Shown piece after piece: positions 54,142-62,546 of a stretch of DNA of 64,000 nucleotides. Position 1 is the first letter of the stretch. The number at the start of each line of letters is the position of its first letter. The notes below the pieces were generated by a model. The model saw only the letters and a program-made list of their open reading frames with translations. It made no database searches and was not told where the DNA came from. Origin of the DNA: Candidatus Rokuibacteriota bacterium (GTDB taxonomy: Bacteria; Methylomirabilota; Methylomirabilia; Rokubacteriales; CSP1-6). The stretch covers positions 1-64,000 of the forward strand of contig QHTB01000134.1 of NCBI GenBank assembly GCA_003220615.1. The letters are read 5' to 3'. The position numbers and the translations under genes were made by a program.

Positions 54142-55266
54142 ATGTCGCCGCTTCGCGTCGGCGTCGTCTTCGGCGGCCGCTCCGGCGAGCACGAAGTCTC
54201 GCTCGCCTCGGCGGCGTCGGTCATCGCCGCTCTCGAGCGCGGCGGTCACAGGGTCGTGCCGCTCGGGATCGCGCGCGATGGACGCTGGATCGTCGGCGGC
54301 GACCCGCTCCGTGCTCTGGCCAATCAAGCCCGCGTCTCCCTTTCGAACGACGACACCGGATCCGTGAAAAAGGCGCTCGCCGACCGTGCCGAGGCCCAGG
54401 CCGCGGGAGACACCGCGCTGGTCCGCATCGAGCCGGCAGGCGGCCTGCCCGCGGGTCTCAGTCAGGGCCTGGACGTCGTTGTGATCATGCTGCACGGTCC
54501 GTATGGTGAAGACGGCACGATCCAGGGGCTCTTCGAGCTGGCCGACCTCCCGTACGTGGGCGCCGGCGTGCTGGCCTCGGCGGTCGGGATGGACAAGGTC
54601 ACGATGAAGGCCGTCTTTCAAGCTCATGGCCTGCCGATGGTCGAGCACGAGGTCGTCATGCGTCACGAGTGGCGCGCTGATCGTGCCGGCGTCACCCGGC
54701 GAGTCGCGGAGCGCATCGGCGTCCCGTGCTTCGTCAAGCCGTCGAACCTCGGCTCGAGCGTGGGTATCAGCAAGGTGCGGAAGGTCGACGATCTCCCCGC
54801 GGCGATCGACGAGGCCGCGCGGTACGACAGGAAGATCCTGATCGAGCGCGCGGCCGTCGGGCGCGAAGTCGAGGTCAGCATCCTCGGCAACAACGAGCCG
54901 GTGGCCTCGCTGCCGGCCGAGATCCGCTACGGCGCCGAGTGGTACGACTACGCGACGAAGTACGCCGAGGGCCAGGCCCAGCTCGTGATTCCTGCGCCCA
55001 TCGGGCCCGAGCTGACCCGGCGGGTGCAGGAGCTCGGTGTGGCGGCCTTCAAGGCCATCGACTGCGCCGGCATGGCGCGCGTCGACTTCTTCCTCGAGGA
55101 CCACGGCCGCCTGCTCCTGAACGAGATCAACACCATCCCCGGCTTCACCGCGACCAGCGGCTACGCGCGCATGTGGGAGGCGTCGGGCCTCGACTACGTC
55201 ACGCTCGTCAACCGCCTCATCGACCTCGCCCTCGAGCGCCACCGGGATGGCCGGGGACGAACGTAG
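54142..55266 (+). CDS. ddl: D-alanine--D-alanine ligase
   Basis: 374 residues, ATP-grasp. [20 protein letters not shown] is the N-terminal signature; [28 protein letters not shown] and [19 protein letters not shown] are the ATP and magnesium motifs. It joins two D-Ala for peptidoglycan. The typical partner murG follows after the repeat region. VanA-type and D-Ala-D-Lac features are not apparent. Confidence 0.96.
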   Translation: MSPLRVGVVFGGRSGEHEVSLASAASVIAALERGGHRVVPLGIARDGRWIVGGDPLRALANQARVSLSNDDTGSVKKALADRAEAQAAGDTALVRIEPAGGLPAGLSQGLDVVVIMLHGPYGEDGTIQGLFELADLPYVGAGVLASAVGMDKVTMKAVFQAHGLPMVEHEVVMRHEWRADRAGVTRRVAERIGVPCFVKPSNLGSSVGISKVRKVDDLPAAIDEAARYDRKILIERAAVGREVEVSILGNNEPVASLPAEIRYGAEWYDYATKYAEGQAQLVIPAPIGPELTRRVQELGVAAFKAIDCAGMARVDFFLEDHGRLLLNEINTIPGFTATSGYARMWEASGLDYVTLVNRLIDLALERHRDGRGRT

Positions 55267-55291
55267 TGCGAGCCGAGGCCGTCCGACGGCC

Positions 55292-55453
55292 GAGGCGAGC
55301 GGTGAAATGACCGAAATGGCAGTGCGAGCTGAGCGGCCCCCGAGTTGCCGCAGGCACGAGGGCCGCGAGGCGAGCGCTGAAATGATCGAAAAGTGCGAGG
55401 TGAGCGGCGCCCGAGTTGCCGGCCGTGCGAGGCGAGCGGTGAAATGACCGAAA
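55292..55453. repeat. Imperfect tandem repeats between ddl and murG
   Basis: A module containing GCGAGCGGTGAAATGACCGA occurs at about 55292, 55367 (two changes) and 55429. An intervening module (GAGCTGAGCGGCCCCCGAG in one copy) occurs at about 55321 and 55392. Unit length is about 62-75 bases. Each module ends with GTGAAATGAy, similar to the GGCGAGCGGTGAAATC at the rarA start (52030). Confidence 0.8.
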
Positions 55454-55483
55454 ATCTCGAGCGTGGCGGTCAAAAGGTCGCAC

Positions 55484-56596
55484 ATGGTTGACGTCGTGAT
55501 CGCCGGTGGCGGCACCGGCGGTCACACGAGTCCCGGCCTCGCCGTTGCGGCGCTCCTTCGCCAGCGTCACCTCACGTGCGCCTGGATCGGCAGCCACCAC
55601 GGCGTCGAGGCGCGGATCGTCCCCGGGCGCGACGTACCGTACACCGCCATACCCACGGGCAAGCTCCGCCGCTACTGGTCGTGGCGCAACGTCGCCGATC
55701 TGCTGGTGAACACGCCGACCGGCGTCCTCGCTGCGGCTCACGCCCTCCGCCGCCTGCGTCCACGCGTCGTCTTCGCCACCGGCGGGTACGTCGCGTTGCC
55801 CGTCGTGCTGGCAGCCGCCGTCCGCCGCGTGCCCTCGGTGATCCACGAGCAGACTGCGGTCCCCGGGCTCGCGAATCGGCTGGCGGGCCGCCTCGCTTCG
55901 CGCATCGCCGTGACGTTTCCTGACGCCGACGGACGCTTCCCGCGTGCGCGCGTCATCGTCACCGGCAACCCCATCCGGCCCGAGCTCAGATCCGGCTCGC
56001 GCGCCGACGCCATCTCCATGTTCAAGCTCGATCCGGCCACGCCGCTCGTCTACGTCACCGGAGGCGCCCAGGGCGCTCAGCGCATCAACCGCGCGGTCGG
56101 TGAGTCGCTGCCCGCCCTGCTCGCACAGACGCAGGTGATCCACCAGTGCGGTGATAACCCGACGACGGGCGATCGCGCGTGGCTCGAGGGCCTTCGTGCC
56201 ACGCTGCCACCAGCGCTCGCCGCCCGATACACGCTGAAGCCGTGGGTGGGTGAGGAGCTGGCGGCGATCTACGCGGCCGCCACGCTCGTGATCGGACGCG
56301 CCGGCGCGGGGACGGTCAACGAATGCTGCCACCTCGGGGTGCCGGCGCTCTACATTCCCCTGCCCGGCGCCAGCGGGGACGAGCAGATGGCCAACGCGAG
56401 AGTGGCCGAGCGCGCTGGTGGCTGCGCCGTGCTCCCACAGAAAGAGCTGACGCCGGCCCGCCTCGTCGAACGTGTGCGCGAGCTGCTGGCCGACAGGGCC
56501 GCCCTGAAGAAAATGGGCGAGCACGCCCGTGCCGTGGCCGTCCCCGATGCCGCCGAGCGCATCGTGGACGTGCTCCTCACGACGGCGCGCCGGTGA
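55484..56596 (+). CDS. murG: UDP-GlcNAc:lipid I N-acetylglucosaminyltransferase
   Basis: 370 residues, GT28. DVVIAGGGTGGHTSPGLAVA is the N-terminal glycine-rich loop; VVFATGGYVALPVVLAA and IHEQTAVPGLANR are MurG-specific; GGAQGAQRINRAV and the acceptor end GRAGAGTVNECCHLGVPAL complete the site. It adds GlcNAc to lipid I on the inner membrane face. ATG 55484 has AAGG six bases upstream; GTG 55463 is a possible longer start. Confidence 0.95.
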   Translation: MVDVVIAGGGTGGHTSPGLAVAALLRQRHLTCAWIGSHHGVEARIVPGRDVPYTAIPTGKLRRYWSWRNVADLLVNTPTGVLAAAHALRRLRPRVVFATGGYVALPVVLAAAVRRVPSVIHEQTAVPGLANRLAGRLASRIAVTFPDADGRFPRARVIVTGNPIRPELRSGSRADAISMFKLDPATPLVYVTGGAQGAQRINRAVGESLPALLAQTQVIHQCGDNPTTGDRAWLEGLRATLPPALAARYTLKPWVGEELAAIYAAATLVIGRAGAGTVNECCHLGVPALYIPLPGASGDEQMANARVAERAGGCAVLPQKELTPARLVERVRELLADRAALKKMGEHARAVAVPDAAERIVDVLLTTARR

Positions 56597-56631
56597 CGAT
56601 CGAGTGGCGGCGGGCGCTCCGCCCCAACGCG

Positions 56632-57354
56632 CTACGTGGCTGGCCGACGGCCCCGAAGATCGACGCGCACCGGGCAGGCCTCGCAGCGCGGCGCCGTGCG
56701 GCAGTGCGACTTGCCGACGGCGACGAGCAGCGCGTGAAATTCGTTGAAGAGCGCGGGATCGGACGGCAGGTGAGCCTCGACGAATGCGCGCGTCTCCTCG
56801 TAGCCGGCCCGCGGGCCGATGAAACGATGGCGAGCCAGGACGCGCCGGGCGTACGCGTCGGCGACGAACACCGGCCGGCCGGCGGCGTAGAGCAGGATCG
56901 CGTCCACGGTCTCCGGGCCGAGCCCGGGAACGTCGAGCAGCTCGCGGCGCAGCGAAGCCAGCGGCTCGCGGCGCAGCCGCTCCCAGCGCCCGCCGAAGCG
57001 CTCGAGCAGCCACACCGTGAAGTCGTGGACCCGGCGCGCCTTGAGCCGGTAGGTGCCGGCCGAGCGGATGATCGGCGCGAGCTCGTCGACGCTCACGGCG
57101 GCGAGCCGCGTCGGGTCGAGCAGCCGGCGGCTGCGGAGCGCGGCGATCGCGAGGGCGGCGTTGGTCCACGCGGTGTGCTGGGTGAGGATCGCACCCACGG
57201 CGATCTCGTAGGCCGATCTGCCCGGCCACCAGCGCTGAGGCCCGTACCGTCTCAGGAGAGCCACGTGGAGCCGCAAGAGCCGGGCCTTGATGGGATCCGG
57301 CGGCGGCCCAGGAATCCGGCGATGGCGGAGTCTGAACGGAGGCGCTGACGACAT
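56632..57354 (-). CDS. HhH-GPD DNA glycosylase (endonuclease III-like)
   Basis: 240 residues if begun at ATG 57354; starts at TTG 57276 or elsewhere would fit homologues better. The helix-hairpin-helix is LLDVPGLGPETVDAILLYA and the catalytic Asp is in PVFVADAYARRVLARH. The WWPGRSAYEIAVGAILTQHTAW opening is that of endonuclease III-like glycosylases. The iron-sulfur loop HCRTAPRCEACPVRVDL keeps three cysteines in a changed spacing but the fourth is missing, so the cluster may be absent. The chosen ATG overlaps the divergent receptor gene's ATG (CATG). Confidence 0.85.
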   Translation of the reverse strand: MSSAPPFRLRHRRIPGPPPDPIKARLLRLHVALLRRYGPQRWWPGRSAYEIAVGAILTQHTAWTNAALAIAALRSRRLLDPTRLAAVSVDELAPIIRSAGTYRLKARRVHDFTVWLLERFGGRWERLRREPLASLRRELLDVPGLGPETVDAILLYAAGRPVFVADAYARRVLARHRFIGPRAGYEETRAFVEAHLPSDPALFNEFHALLVAVGKSHCRTAPRCEACPVRVDLRGRRPAT

Positions 57355-58309
57355 GCTCGGACTCATCGTCCTGCTGCAGACCCTGCTGCTGGCCGTGACG
57401 GGGCCGCCCACCTCACCCGAGTATCTCCCGCTGCGGGTGGCCGACGCCGAGGGCTACTTCAAGCGCGAAGGCCTCACCGTCGTCCTCAAGACGACGCGGG
57501 CGGAGGTCGGCGCGGCCGAGGCCCTGGCGCAGGGCCAGGTGGATCTCGCGGCGACCTCGCTCGAGGCCATCCTGCGCTTCGGGCCGCGGCAGCCTCGTCA
57601 GATGTCGAAGCTGGTGCTCGGCCTCACGGCGGCGCCTCCGGTCGCGCTGCTCACGACCAGGAACCTCGAGGGCACGCTGACCTCCGTCAAGAACCTGGTC
57701 GGTCTCAGGATCGGCGTCGCGACGCCGGGCGCTCCCGAGCACGCCTGGCTCAACGCGATCCTGGCTCGCGCCGGTGTTCCGCTGATGCGGGTGGACCTCG
57801 TCAGCCTGGGCACGCGCGGGCTCGTGACGGGCCTCGAGACCGGTGACGTCCAGGCCGGGCTCGTGGCCGAGCCGAACGTGAGCCGGTTGGTGAACGACAA
57901 CGGCGCCGTCGTCCTGGCCGATCTGCGCAGCCCGGAGGCCGTGGCCAGGACACTGGGCTCGCCGACTGTGAACGCGGGCGTGTTCGGTCGATCCGACCGC
58001 ATGCCGCGCGACGCCGACCTCGCCGCCTTCGGCCGTGCGGTGCTGGCGGCCGAGCGGCTGATCGCCGACACGTCCGCCGAGGATCTGGCGGCGCGGTGGC
58101 CCGCCAGCCTGATCGGCGCCCCCGACGAGTTCTCGCGCCGGCTCAACACTACGCGCGAGATCTTCTTGCCGAACGGCACGGTGACGCCCGCCCAGCTCAC
58201 CGAGACCGTGGACATCGTCCGCGCCTACGGCCCGCTGCCCGCCACGCTGAAGATGCCCAAGCCCGAGGAGTTCATCCACCGGTCGGCTCTCAAACGCCGA
58301 AGTCCCTGA
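57353..58309 (+). CDS. NMT1-like substrate-binding protein, orphan
   Basis: 318 residues. Signal peptide (LGLIVLLQTLLLAVTGPP), then an NMT1/SsuA-like receptor: YLPLRVADAEGYFKREGLTV, EALAQGQVDLAATSLEAI, and GLRIGVATPGAPEHAWLNAI. No ATPase or permease is adjacent. The 3' end overlaps maf (convergent) by 20 bases. Substrate unknown. Confidence 0.88.
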   Translation: MLGLIVLLQTLLLAVTGPPTSPEYLPLRVADAEGYFKREGLTVVLKTTRAEVGAAEALAQGQVDLAATSLEAILRFGPRQPRQMSKLVLGLTAAPPVALLTTRNLEGTLTSVKNLVGLRIGVATPGAPEHAWLNAILARAGVPLMRVDLVSLGTRGLVTGLETGDVQAGLVAEPNVSRLVNDNGAVVLADLRSPEAVARTLGSPTVNAGVFGRSDRMPRDADLAAFGRAVLAAERLIADTSAEDLAARWPASLIGAPDEFSRRLNTTREIFLPNGTVTPAQLTETVDIVRAYGPLPATLKMPKPEEFIHRSALKRRSP

Positions 58310-58847
58310 GCAGGCGGCGGGTCGCGTCGAGCGGCAGCCCGACGACGTTGGTGTAGGAGCCGACGTACCCCGCCACCAGATCACTCCCCTTCTCCTGGAT
58401 CGCGTAGGCGCCGGCCTTGTCGAATGGCTCTCCCGTGGCGACGTAGTCGTCGATGGCCTGATCGGTGAACGACGCCATGAACACCCGGGTCACGACCGCC
58501 GTCGCGGCCTCGCGCCGACTGGCGGCATCGACGACGCCGACGCCCGTGATGACCTCGTGGCTTCGGCCGCGCAGGCGGCGGAGCATGGCGCGCGCATCAT
58601 CATGGCTCGTCGGCTTGCCCAGCGGCTGGCCGTCGACGACGACGATCGTGTCGGCGCCCAGCACCACGCCCTCGGTCACCCGGCCGGCGACGGCACGCGC
58701 CTTCCTGAGCGCCAGCGCGGCGACCGGGGCTGGCGTGATCGGCGCCGCGAGCGCTTCGTCGACGTTCGATGGGACGACGACGAAATCGTGAATCAGCCGG
58801 GCGAGGAGCTCCCGCCTCCGGGGCGAGGCGGAAGCGAGGATGACCAC
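58290..58847 (-). CDS. maf: Maf-like nucleoside triphosphate pyrophosphatase
   Basis: 185 residues. Nucleotide-binding VILASASPRRRELLARL (SxSPRR), then VVLGADTIVVVDGQPLGKP and YAIQEKGSDLVAGYVGSYTNVVGLPL. Maf proteins hydrolyse dTTP/UTP or modified NTPs (house-cleaning) and can arrest septation. GTG start. The next gene upstream (DUF4321-like) is a common neighbour. Confidence 0.94.
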   Translation of the reverse strand: MVILASASPRRRELLARLIHDFVVVPSNVDEALAAPITPAPVAALALRKARAVAGRVTEGVVLGADTIVVVDGQPLGKPTSHDDARAMLRRLRGRSHEVITGVGVVDAASRREAATAVVTRVFMASFTDQAIDDYVATGEPFDKAGAYAIQEKGSDLVAGYVGSYTNVVGLPLDATRRLLRDFGV

Positions 58848-58863
58848 TGGTCGTCGCGGAGGC

Positions 58864-59097
58864 TTAGAGGTGGCGGAGCGTCACGGCGGAGATGACGATG
58901 CCGAGGACGCCGACGACGTTGACCTTGAACGCCACACCCAGCGTGAACGCGATCAGCCGGAGATCGAGCGTCACGGGCGGCGTGACGCCGATGGTCGGGC
59001 CCTTCGTGAGGAATTCCTGGACCCATCCGCTGGTGAGATTACCGAGCAACTCGCCGAGGAGCGAGCCGACGACGAGACCGGCCACGACGATCAACAC
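58864..59097 (-). CDS. Small membrane protein, DUF4321-like
   Basis: 77 residues with two hydrophobic helices (LIVVAGLVVGSLLGELLG and LRLIAFTLGVAFKVNVVGVLGIVI). The SLLGELLG motif and position next to maf match DUF4321. The start at GTG 59097 is uncertain; the frame is open upstream (RGFGLVV...) but lacks an ATG, and it begins close after the speE stop. Confidence 0.75.
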   Translation of the reverse strand: MLIVVAGLVVGSLLGELLGNLTSGWVQEFLTKGPTIGVTPPVTLDLRLIAFTLGVAFKVNVVGVLGIVISAVTLRHL

Positions 59098-59141
59098 GAC
59101 GAGGCCGAACCCACGCTGGGCCGCCGCGCCGGAGGCGATGT

Positions 59142-60062
59142 TTATGCCACGATCAGCGGGTTGGCGTCCGTGACCACTCGCGTCTCGGCGGCGATCGCTC
59201 GGCGGAGGTGCTTGGGGAGGCCGAAAGCGTGCTGGTGGGTCTGGCCGTCCCAGTAGGACAGCTCACCCTTCACGCGCTCGGCGATGAGTCGGTCCACCGT
59301 GGCGACATCCTGCTTCCGGGGATCGATCTTCTTCCCGGCCAGGATGAACCCCCACGGAGTCCCGAAGCATGAGATGAATGTCTGATAGCCGGCGACAACC
59401 GGGAAAACTTCCCGAAGTGTCCGGTGAATGGCAGTGAAGAAGGCCTGCTCGCCGATCTTCGTCATCCCTGCCTGCATGGTGAGCACGCCACCGGGCGTCA
59501 GGCGATCGTAGACGACCTTGTAGAACTCCCGGCTGTAGAGCAGACAGGCCGGGCCCTCTTCTAGCGGCTCGACGAGATCGCTGACGATCAGGTCGAAGCG
59601 GTCGCTGGTCCGCTCGAGGTACGCCCGGGCGTCTTCGTGCCGTAGCTCGGTGCGCGGGTCGTCGAAGGCGCCCTGGTGCATCTCGGGCAGATGGCGCTTG
59701 CAGAGCTCGACGACCTCGCCGTCGATGTCGACCATGACGGCTCGCGTCAAGGAGGGGTACCGCAGGAACTCCCGGAGGGTCGCTCCCTCCCCGCCTCCGA
59801 TGACCAGCGCGCTCTTCGGCGCGCCCTCCACGGCCAGCAGACCGGGATGGACGAGGGCCTCGTGGTAGATGAACTCGTCATGCTGGCTGGACTGGATGCG
59901 GCCGTCCAGGACCAGGCACTTGCCGTACGACGCCGTCTCCATGATCTCGACCTGCTGGAACTTGGTCTGAGCCTGGACGAGGGTCCGCACGATGGCGTGC
60001 ATGTGCCCTTCGACGGGCGTCGTGGTCTCGAAGAACCACTTGTACGACTGAGGATTGATCAA
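59142..60062 (-). CDS. speE: Spermidine synthase
   Basis: 306 residues, aminopropyltransferase. It has VIGGGEGATLREFLRYPSL (decarboxylated-AdoMet site), MVDIDGEVVELCKRHLPEM and IVSDLVEPLEEGPACLLYS (Asp of the putrescine site). It transfers aminopropyl to putrescine. TTG 60062 overlaps the stop of the AdoMet decarboxylase gene (TTGA), so the two proteins are made coupled. Confidence 0.95.
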   Translation of the reverse strand: MINPQSYKWFFETTTPVEGHMHAIVRTLVQAQTKFQQVEIMETASYGKCLVLDGRIQSSQHDEFIYHEALVHPGLLAVEGAPKSALVIGGGEGATLREFLRYPSLTRAVMVDIDGEVVELCKRHLPEMHQGAFDDPRTELRHEDARAYLERTSDRFDLIVSDLVEPLEEGPACLLYSREFYKVVYDRLTPGGVLTMQAGMTKIGEQAFFTAIHRTLREVFPVVAGYQTFISCFGTPWGFILAGKKIDPRKQDVATVDRLIAERVKGELSYWDGQTHQHAFGLPKHLRRAIAAETRVVTDANPLIVA

Positions 60063-60454
60063 CTGACTGCGACCGGCGCTTTGTTGGCGACCGGAGCGGC
60101 GGCGTTCACGAACACGCCCCGCTGCATCTCGACCACGGAGGCGCGCTCGGCGCCGAACTGCTCGACCAGGTAATTCACGGCGATCTCCGGCTGGAGGACT
60201 TCACCGCAGGAGAAGACGTCCACCGCCGCATAGCGGTACTCGGGCCAGGTGTGAATCGAGAGATGGGACTCGGCGATGACGACCACGCCGCTGATCCCGA
60301 ATGGGTTGAACTCGTGGAAGACGACGTCGACGATCGTGGCTTGCGCCCGCTTCGCCGCTTCGATGAGGGAGCTTTTCACGGCTTCGAGGTTGTTGATGGA
60401 CTCGGAGTCGCAATCGAACAACTCGAGAAGCAGGTGTCGTCCCAAGGCGTTCAA
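60059..60454 (-). CDS. speH: S-adenosylmethionine decarboxylase proenzyme (bacterial class 1b)
   Basis: 131 residues. It self-cleaves before Ser63 in VIAESHLSIHTWPE to make the pyruvoyl group; His68 and Cys83 (in DVFSCGE) match the residues needed for processing and catalysis in the Thermotoga enzyme. Produces decarboxylated AdoMet for the downstream spermidine synthase. TTG 60454 has AAAGGAGG upstream. Often called speD or speH. Confidence 0.96.
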   Translation of the reverse strand: MNALGRHLLLELFDCDSESINNLEAVKSSLIEAAKRAQATIVDVVFHEFNPFGISGVVVIAESHLSIHTWPEYRYAAVDVFSCGEVLQPEIAVNYLVEQFGAERASVVEMQRGVFVNAAAPVANKAPVAVS

Positions 60455-61178
60455 TCCAGCGGCCTCCTTTCGCCTTCGACCATCTACCGCACCTCTCCTG
60501 CAACGCGCTCATCGGCGTCGCTGTTACGCGGCAAAAAAAACTTGCCGCAGCCAAAAACAAAGTCACTGTATGGTCGCGTAAAGTCGATTGCAAGGAAAAA
60601 ACGCGACTTGACACGTTCTTCGACCCCGCTCCGGCAAAATTTGCCGCGCGATCGCCAGCGAGTCACGTCGCGCTGGCAGCGACACGAGCGGGCTGGATCG
60701 TTTTCGTCGGCTCGCCTCGGGCGCTAGACCTCAGCCCCAACCACCCTGCGGCTCGCACTGCGGCGACTCGCCACGCGACAGCCAGGCAGGAGGCGCCTCG
60801 TCAGCCCGCCTCAGGCGCGCGACCCGACCGGCCCGCCCGTGGCGGCTCCGGCGGCGCCCGGCGCGATCAGAAACTTCCTCACTCGCGCTGCGCGCGTGAC
60901 TCGTCGCGAGCGGACGCGCGGCCGTCGCCTTCGCGCGACCGTCGAGACGTCGGATCGATCGTCGATCAGCTCGCAGGCGACACCACGAACGGCTCAGTGC
61001 TCGGGTCTGGAGCGCCAACTGCGGCGGCGCGGACGCGCAGCCACCGTCTGAGCGTCACGTAACCACACTTTTCTCTTGCATTCGTTCTCGCGGCCCGTAG
61101 AGTGGCGAATGTGCGGTGCGACGGCGCTCCGCTTGCAGAAGGAGGCGGAACAACAGAGGAGATGGGAGGATCGATCGG
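60455..61178. promoter_or_regulatory. Long divergent intergenic region with three dyads
   Basis: About 720 bases between the speH and pdaD genes, with no convincing gene. The part near speH is AT-rich and holds three dyads: GCGGCAA-N7-TTGCCGC (60528-60548), GTCGCGT-N21-ACGCGAC (60573-60607) and CGGCAAA-A-TTTGCCG (60632-60646). A TTGACA at 60608-60613 could be a -35 for rightward transcription but has no matching -10. The 60727-61100 part is G+C-rich and featureless to me. Divergent control of polyamine genes is a fair guess. Confidence 0.5.
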
Positions 61179-61658
61179 ATGACGAAGCGGATCACGATGG
61201 CGGCGGCAACCGTGGGACACGCGGAGGGCGGCACCCCTCTCAACGCTTTCGACAATGCGCTACTCGCGGCCGGCATCGGCAACATCAACCTCGTCAAGAT
61301 CTCCAGCATTCTTCCCCCGGAGGTCCCGGTCATCGAGCTACCGAAGATCAAGCTCGGAGCGCTCATCCCCACGGCCTACGCGGCCATGACGAGCGAGAAG
61401 CCGGGCGAGACGGTGGCGGCCGCGGTTGGCTACGCCATCCCAGACGACCCAGCCAAGAACGGCGTCATCATGGAGTTCCACGGGTACGCGACCCGCGAGC
61501 ATGCCGAGCGGACGATCGAGGCCATGCTCGAAGAAGCCTTCCGGGTTCGGGGCGAGCCCATCCGGGAGATGAAGATCTTCGCGGTCGAGCACACGGTCGA
61601 GCGGACGGGCTGCGCGCTAGCCGCCATCACCTTGCTCGCCGAAGACGACCTCGTTTAG
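61179..61658 (+). CDS. pdaD: Pyruvoyl-dependent arginine decarboxylase proenzyme
   Basis: 159 residues, full length. It has HAEGGTPLNAFDNALLAAGI and the processing site NLVKISSILPPE, where cleavage between Ser42 and Ser43 would give the pyruvoyl group, then IPTAYAAMTS and FHGYATREHAERTI. It makes agmatine from arginine without PLP. GGAGG precedes ATG 61179. The next gene encodes an agmatinase-like protein, giving putrescine. Confidence 0.95.
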   Translation: MTKRITMAAATVGHAEGGTPLNAFDNALLAAGIGNINLVKISSILPPEVPVIELPKIKLGALIPTAYAAMTSEKPGETVAAAVGYAIPDDPAKNGVIMEFHGYATREHAERTIEAMLEEAFRVRGEPIREMKIFAVEHTVERTGCALAAITLLAEDDLV

Positions 61659-61679
61659 CGCGGGGCTCGCGACCGGCCG

Positions 61680-62546
61680 TTGCGTCCGGCCTCGCCGCCG
61701 TTCATCGCTTGTACTCGGTCTCTCGCCGAGGCCCGGATCGTCGTCTACGGCATCCCGTTCGAGGGCCGCGTCAACCTGCGCAAGGGCGCCGACGGCGGCC
61801 CTCGCGATCTTCGCCTGGCCTCCGATTCCATCGAGACGTACTCACCCGGCCTCGGCCGGGACCTCGAGGATCTTCCGCTCTGCGACCTCGGGGACTGTGA
61901 GCTACCGGACGGCGCGCCGCCGCGAGAGCAGCTCGACGCGGCCCGGGCCGACATCACCTCCTGGTGGCGGCCGGGCCTGCTCCCATTCATGCTCGGCGGC
62001 GATCACACCGCGACCGTGCCCGTGATCGAGGCCGTCTTCCCGTCCTTTCCCGACCTCCGCATCCTCCAGCTCGACGCCCATCCCGACACCCGTGACGAGT
62101 TCCTCGGCGAGCCGTTCAACTACGCCTCGGCGATGGCGCGGGTCATGGACGTCGTGGGCAAGGAGCGCGTCTGGCAGGTCGGCATCCGGACGGGATCACG
62201 CGAGGAGTGGGAGGGCGAGCGGCCGCACGTCTTCCCTGCCCACGCGATCCATCCGTACGACGCCGTCCGCCGGCTTCTGCCGGAGCTCGGCCGGCATCCG
62301 CTCTACGTCACGATCGATGTGGACGTGTTGGATCCGTCGGAGGCGCCCGGCACCGGCTCACCCGAGCCCGGCGGCCTGCGCGTTCCGGAGCTGGTCGAGA
62401 TCGTCCGCCTGCTCAGCCAGTGTCGTGTCATCGGCGGTGACCTCGTCGAAGTAGCTCAGGCCTGGGACCCGAGCGGTCGCACCGGCATCGCGGCATCCTG
62501 CGTGATCCGCGAAGCCATGCTGACCTGGTGGGGGGACATTCGCTGA
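61680..62546 (+). CDS. speB: Agmatinase/arginase-family ureohydrolase
   Basis: 288 residues. Manganese ligands are visible in LGGDHTATVPV, QLDAHPDTRDEF and TIDVDVLDPSEAPGTGSPEPGG. Beside pdaD the likely substrate is agmatine (to putrescine and urea), although arginase or guanidino-acid activity is not excluded. It begins at TTG 61680, 21 bases after pdaD. Its end overlaps the methyltransferase gene by 19 bases. Confidence 0.9.
   Translation: MRPASPPFIACTRSLAEARIVVYGIPFEGRVNLRKGADGGPRDLRLASDSIETYSPGLGRDLEDLPLCDLGDCELPDGAPPREQLDAARADITSWWRPGLLPFMLGGDHTATVPVIEAVFPSFPDLRILQLDAHPDTRDEFLGEPFNYASAMARVMDVVGKERVWQVGIRTGSREEWEGERPHVFPAHAIHPYDAVRRLLPELGRHPLYVTIDVDVLDPSEAPGTGSPEPGGLRVPELVEIVRLLSQCRVIGGDLVEVAQAWDPSGRTGIAASCVIREAMLTWWGDIR

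Noticed and set aside
53716..57229. Two long minus-strand frames across ddl and murG
   Set aside because: Antisense to two certain genes and through the tandem repeats; no motif.
60608..60640. Full sigma70 promoter at TTGACA
   Set aside because: No acceptable -10 at 16-18 bases; only the -35-like hexamer is present.
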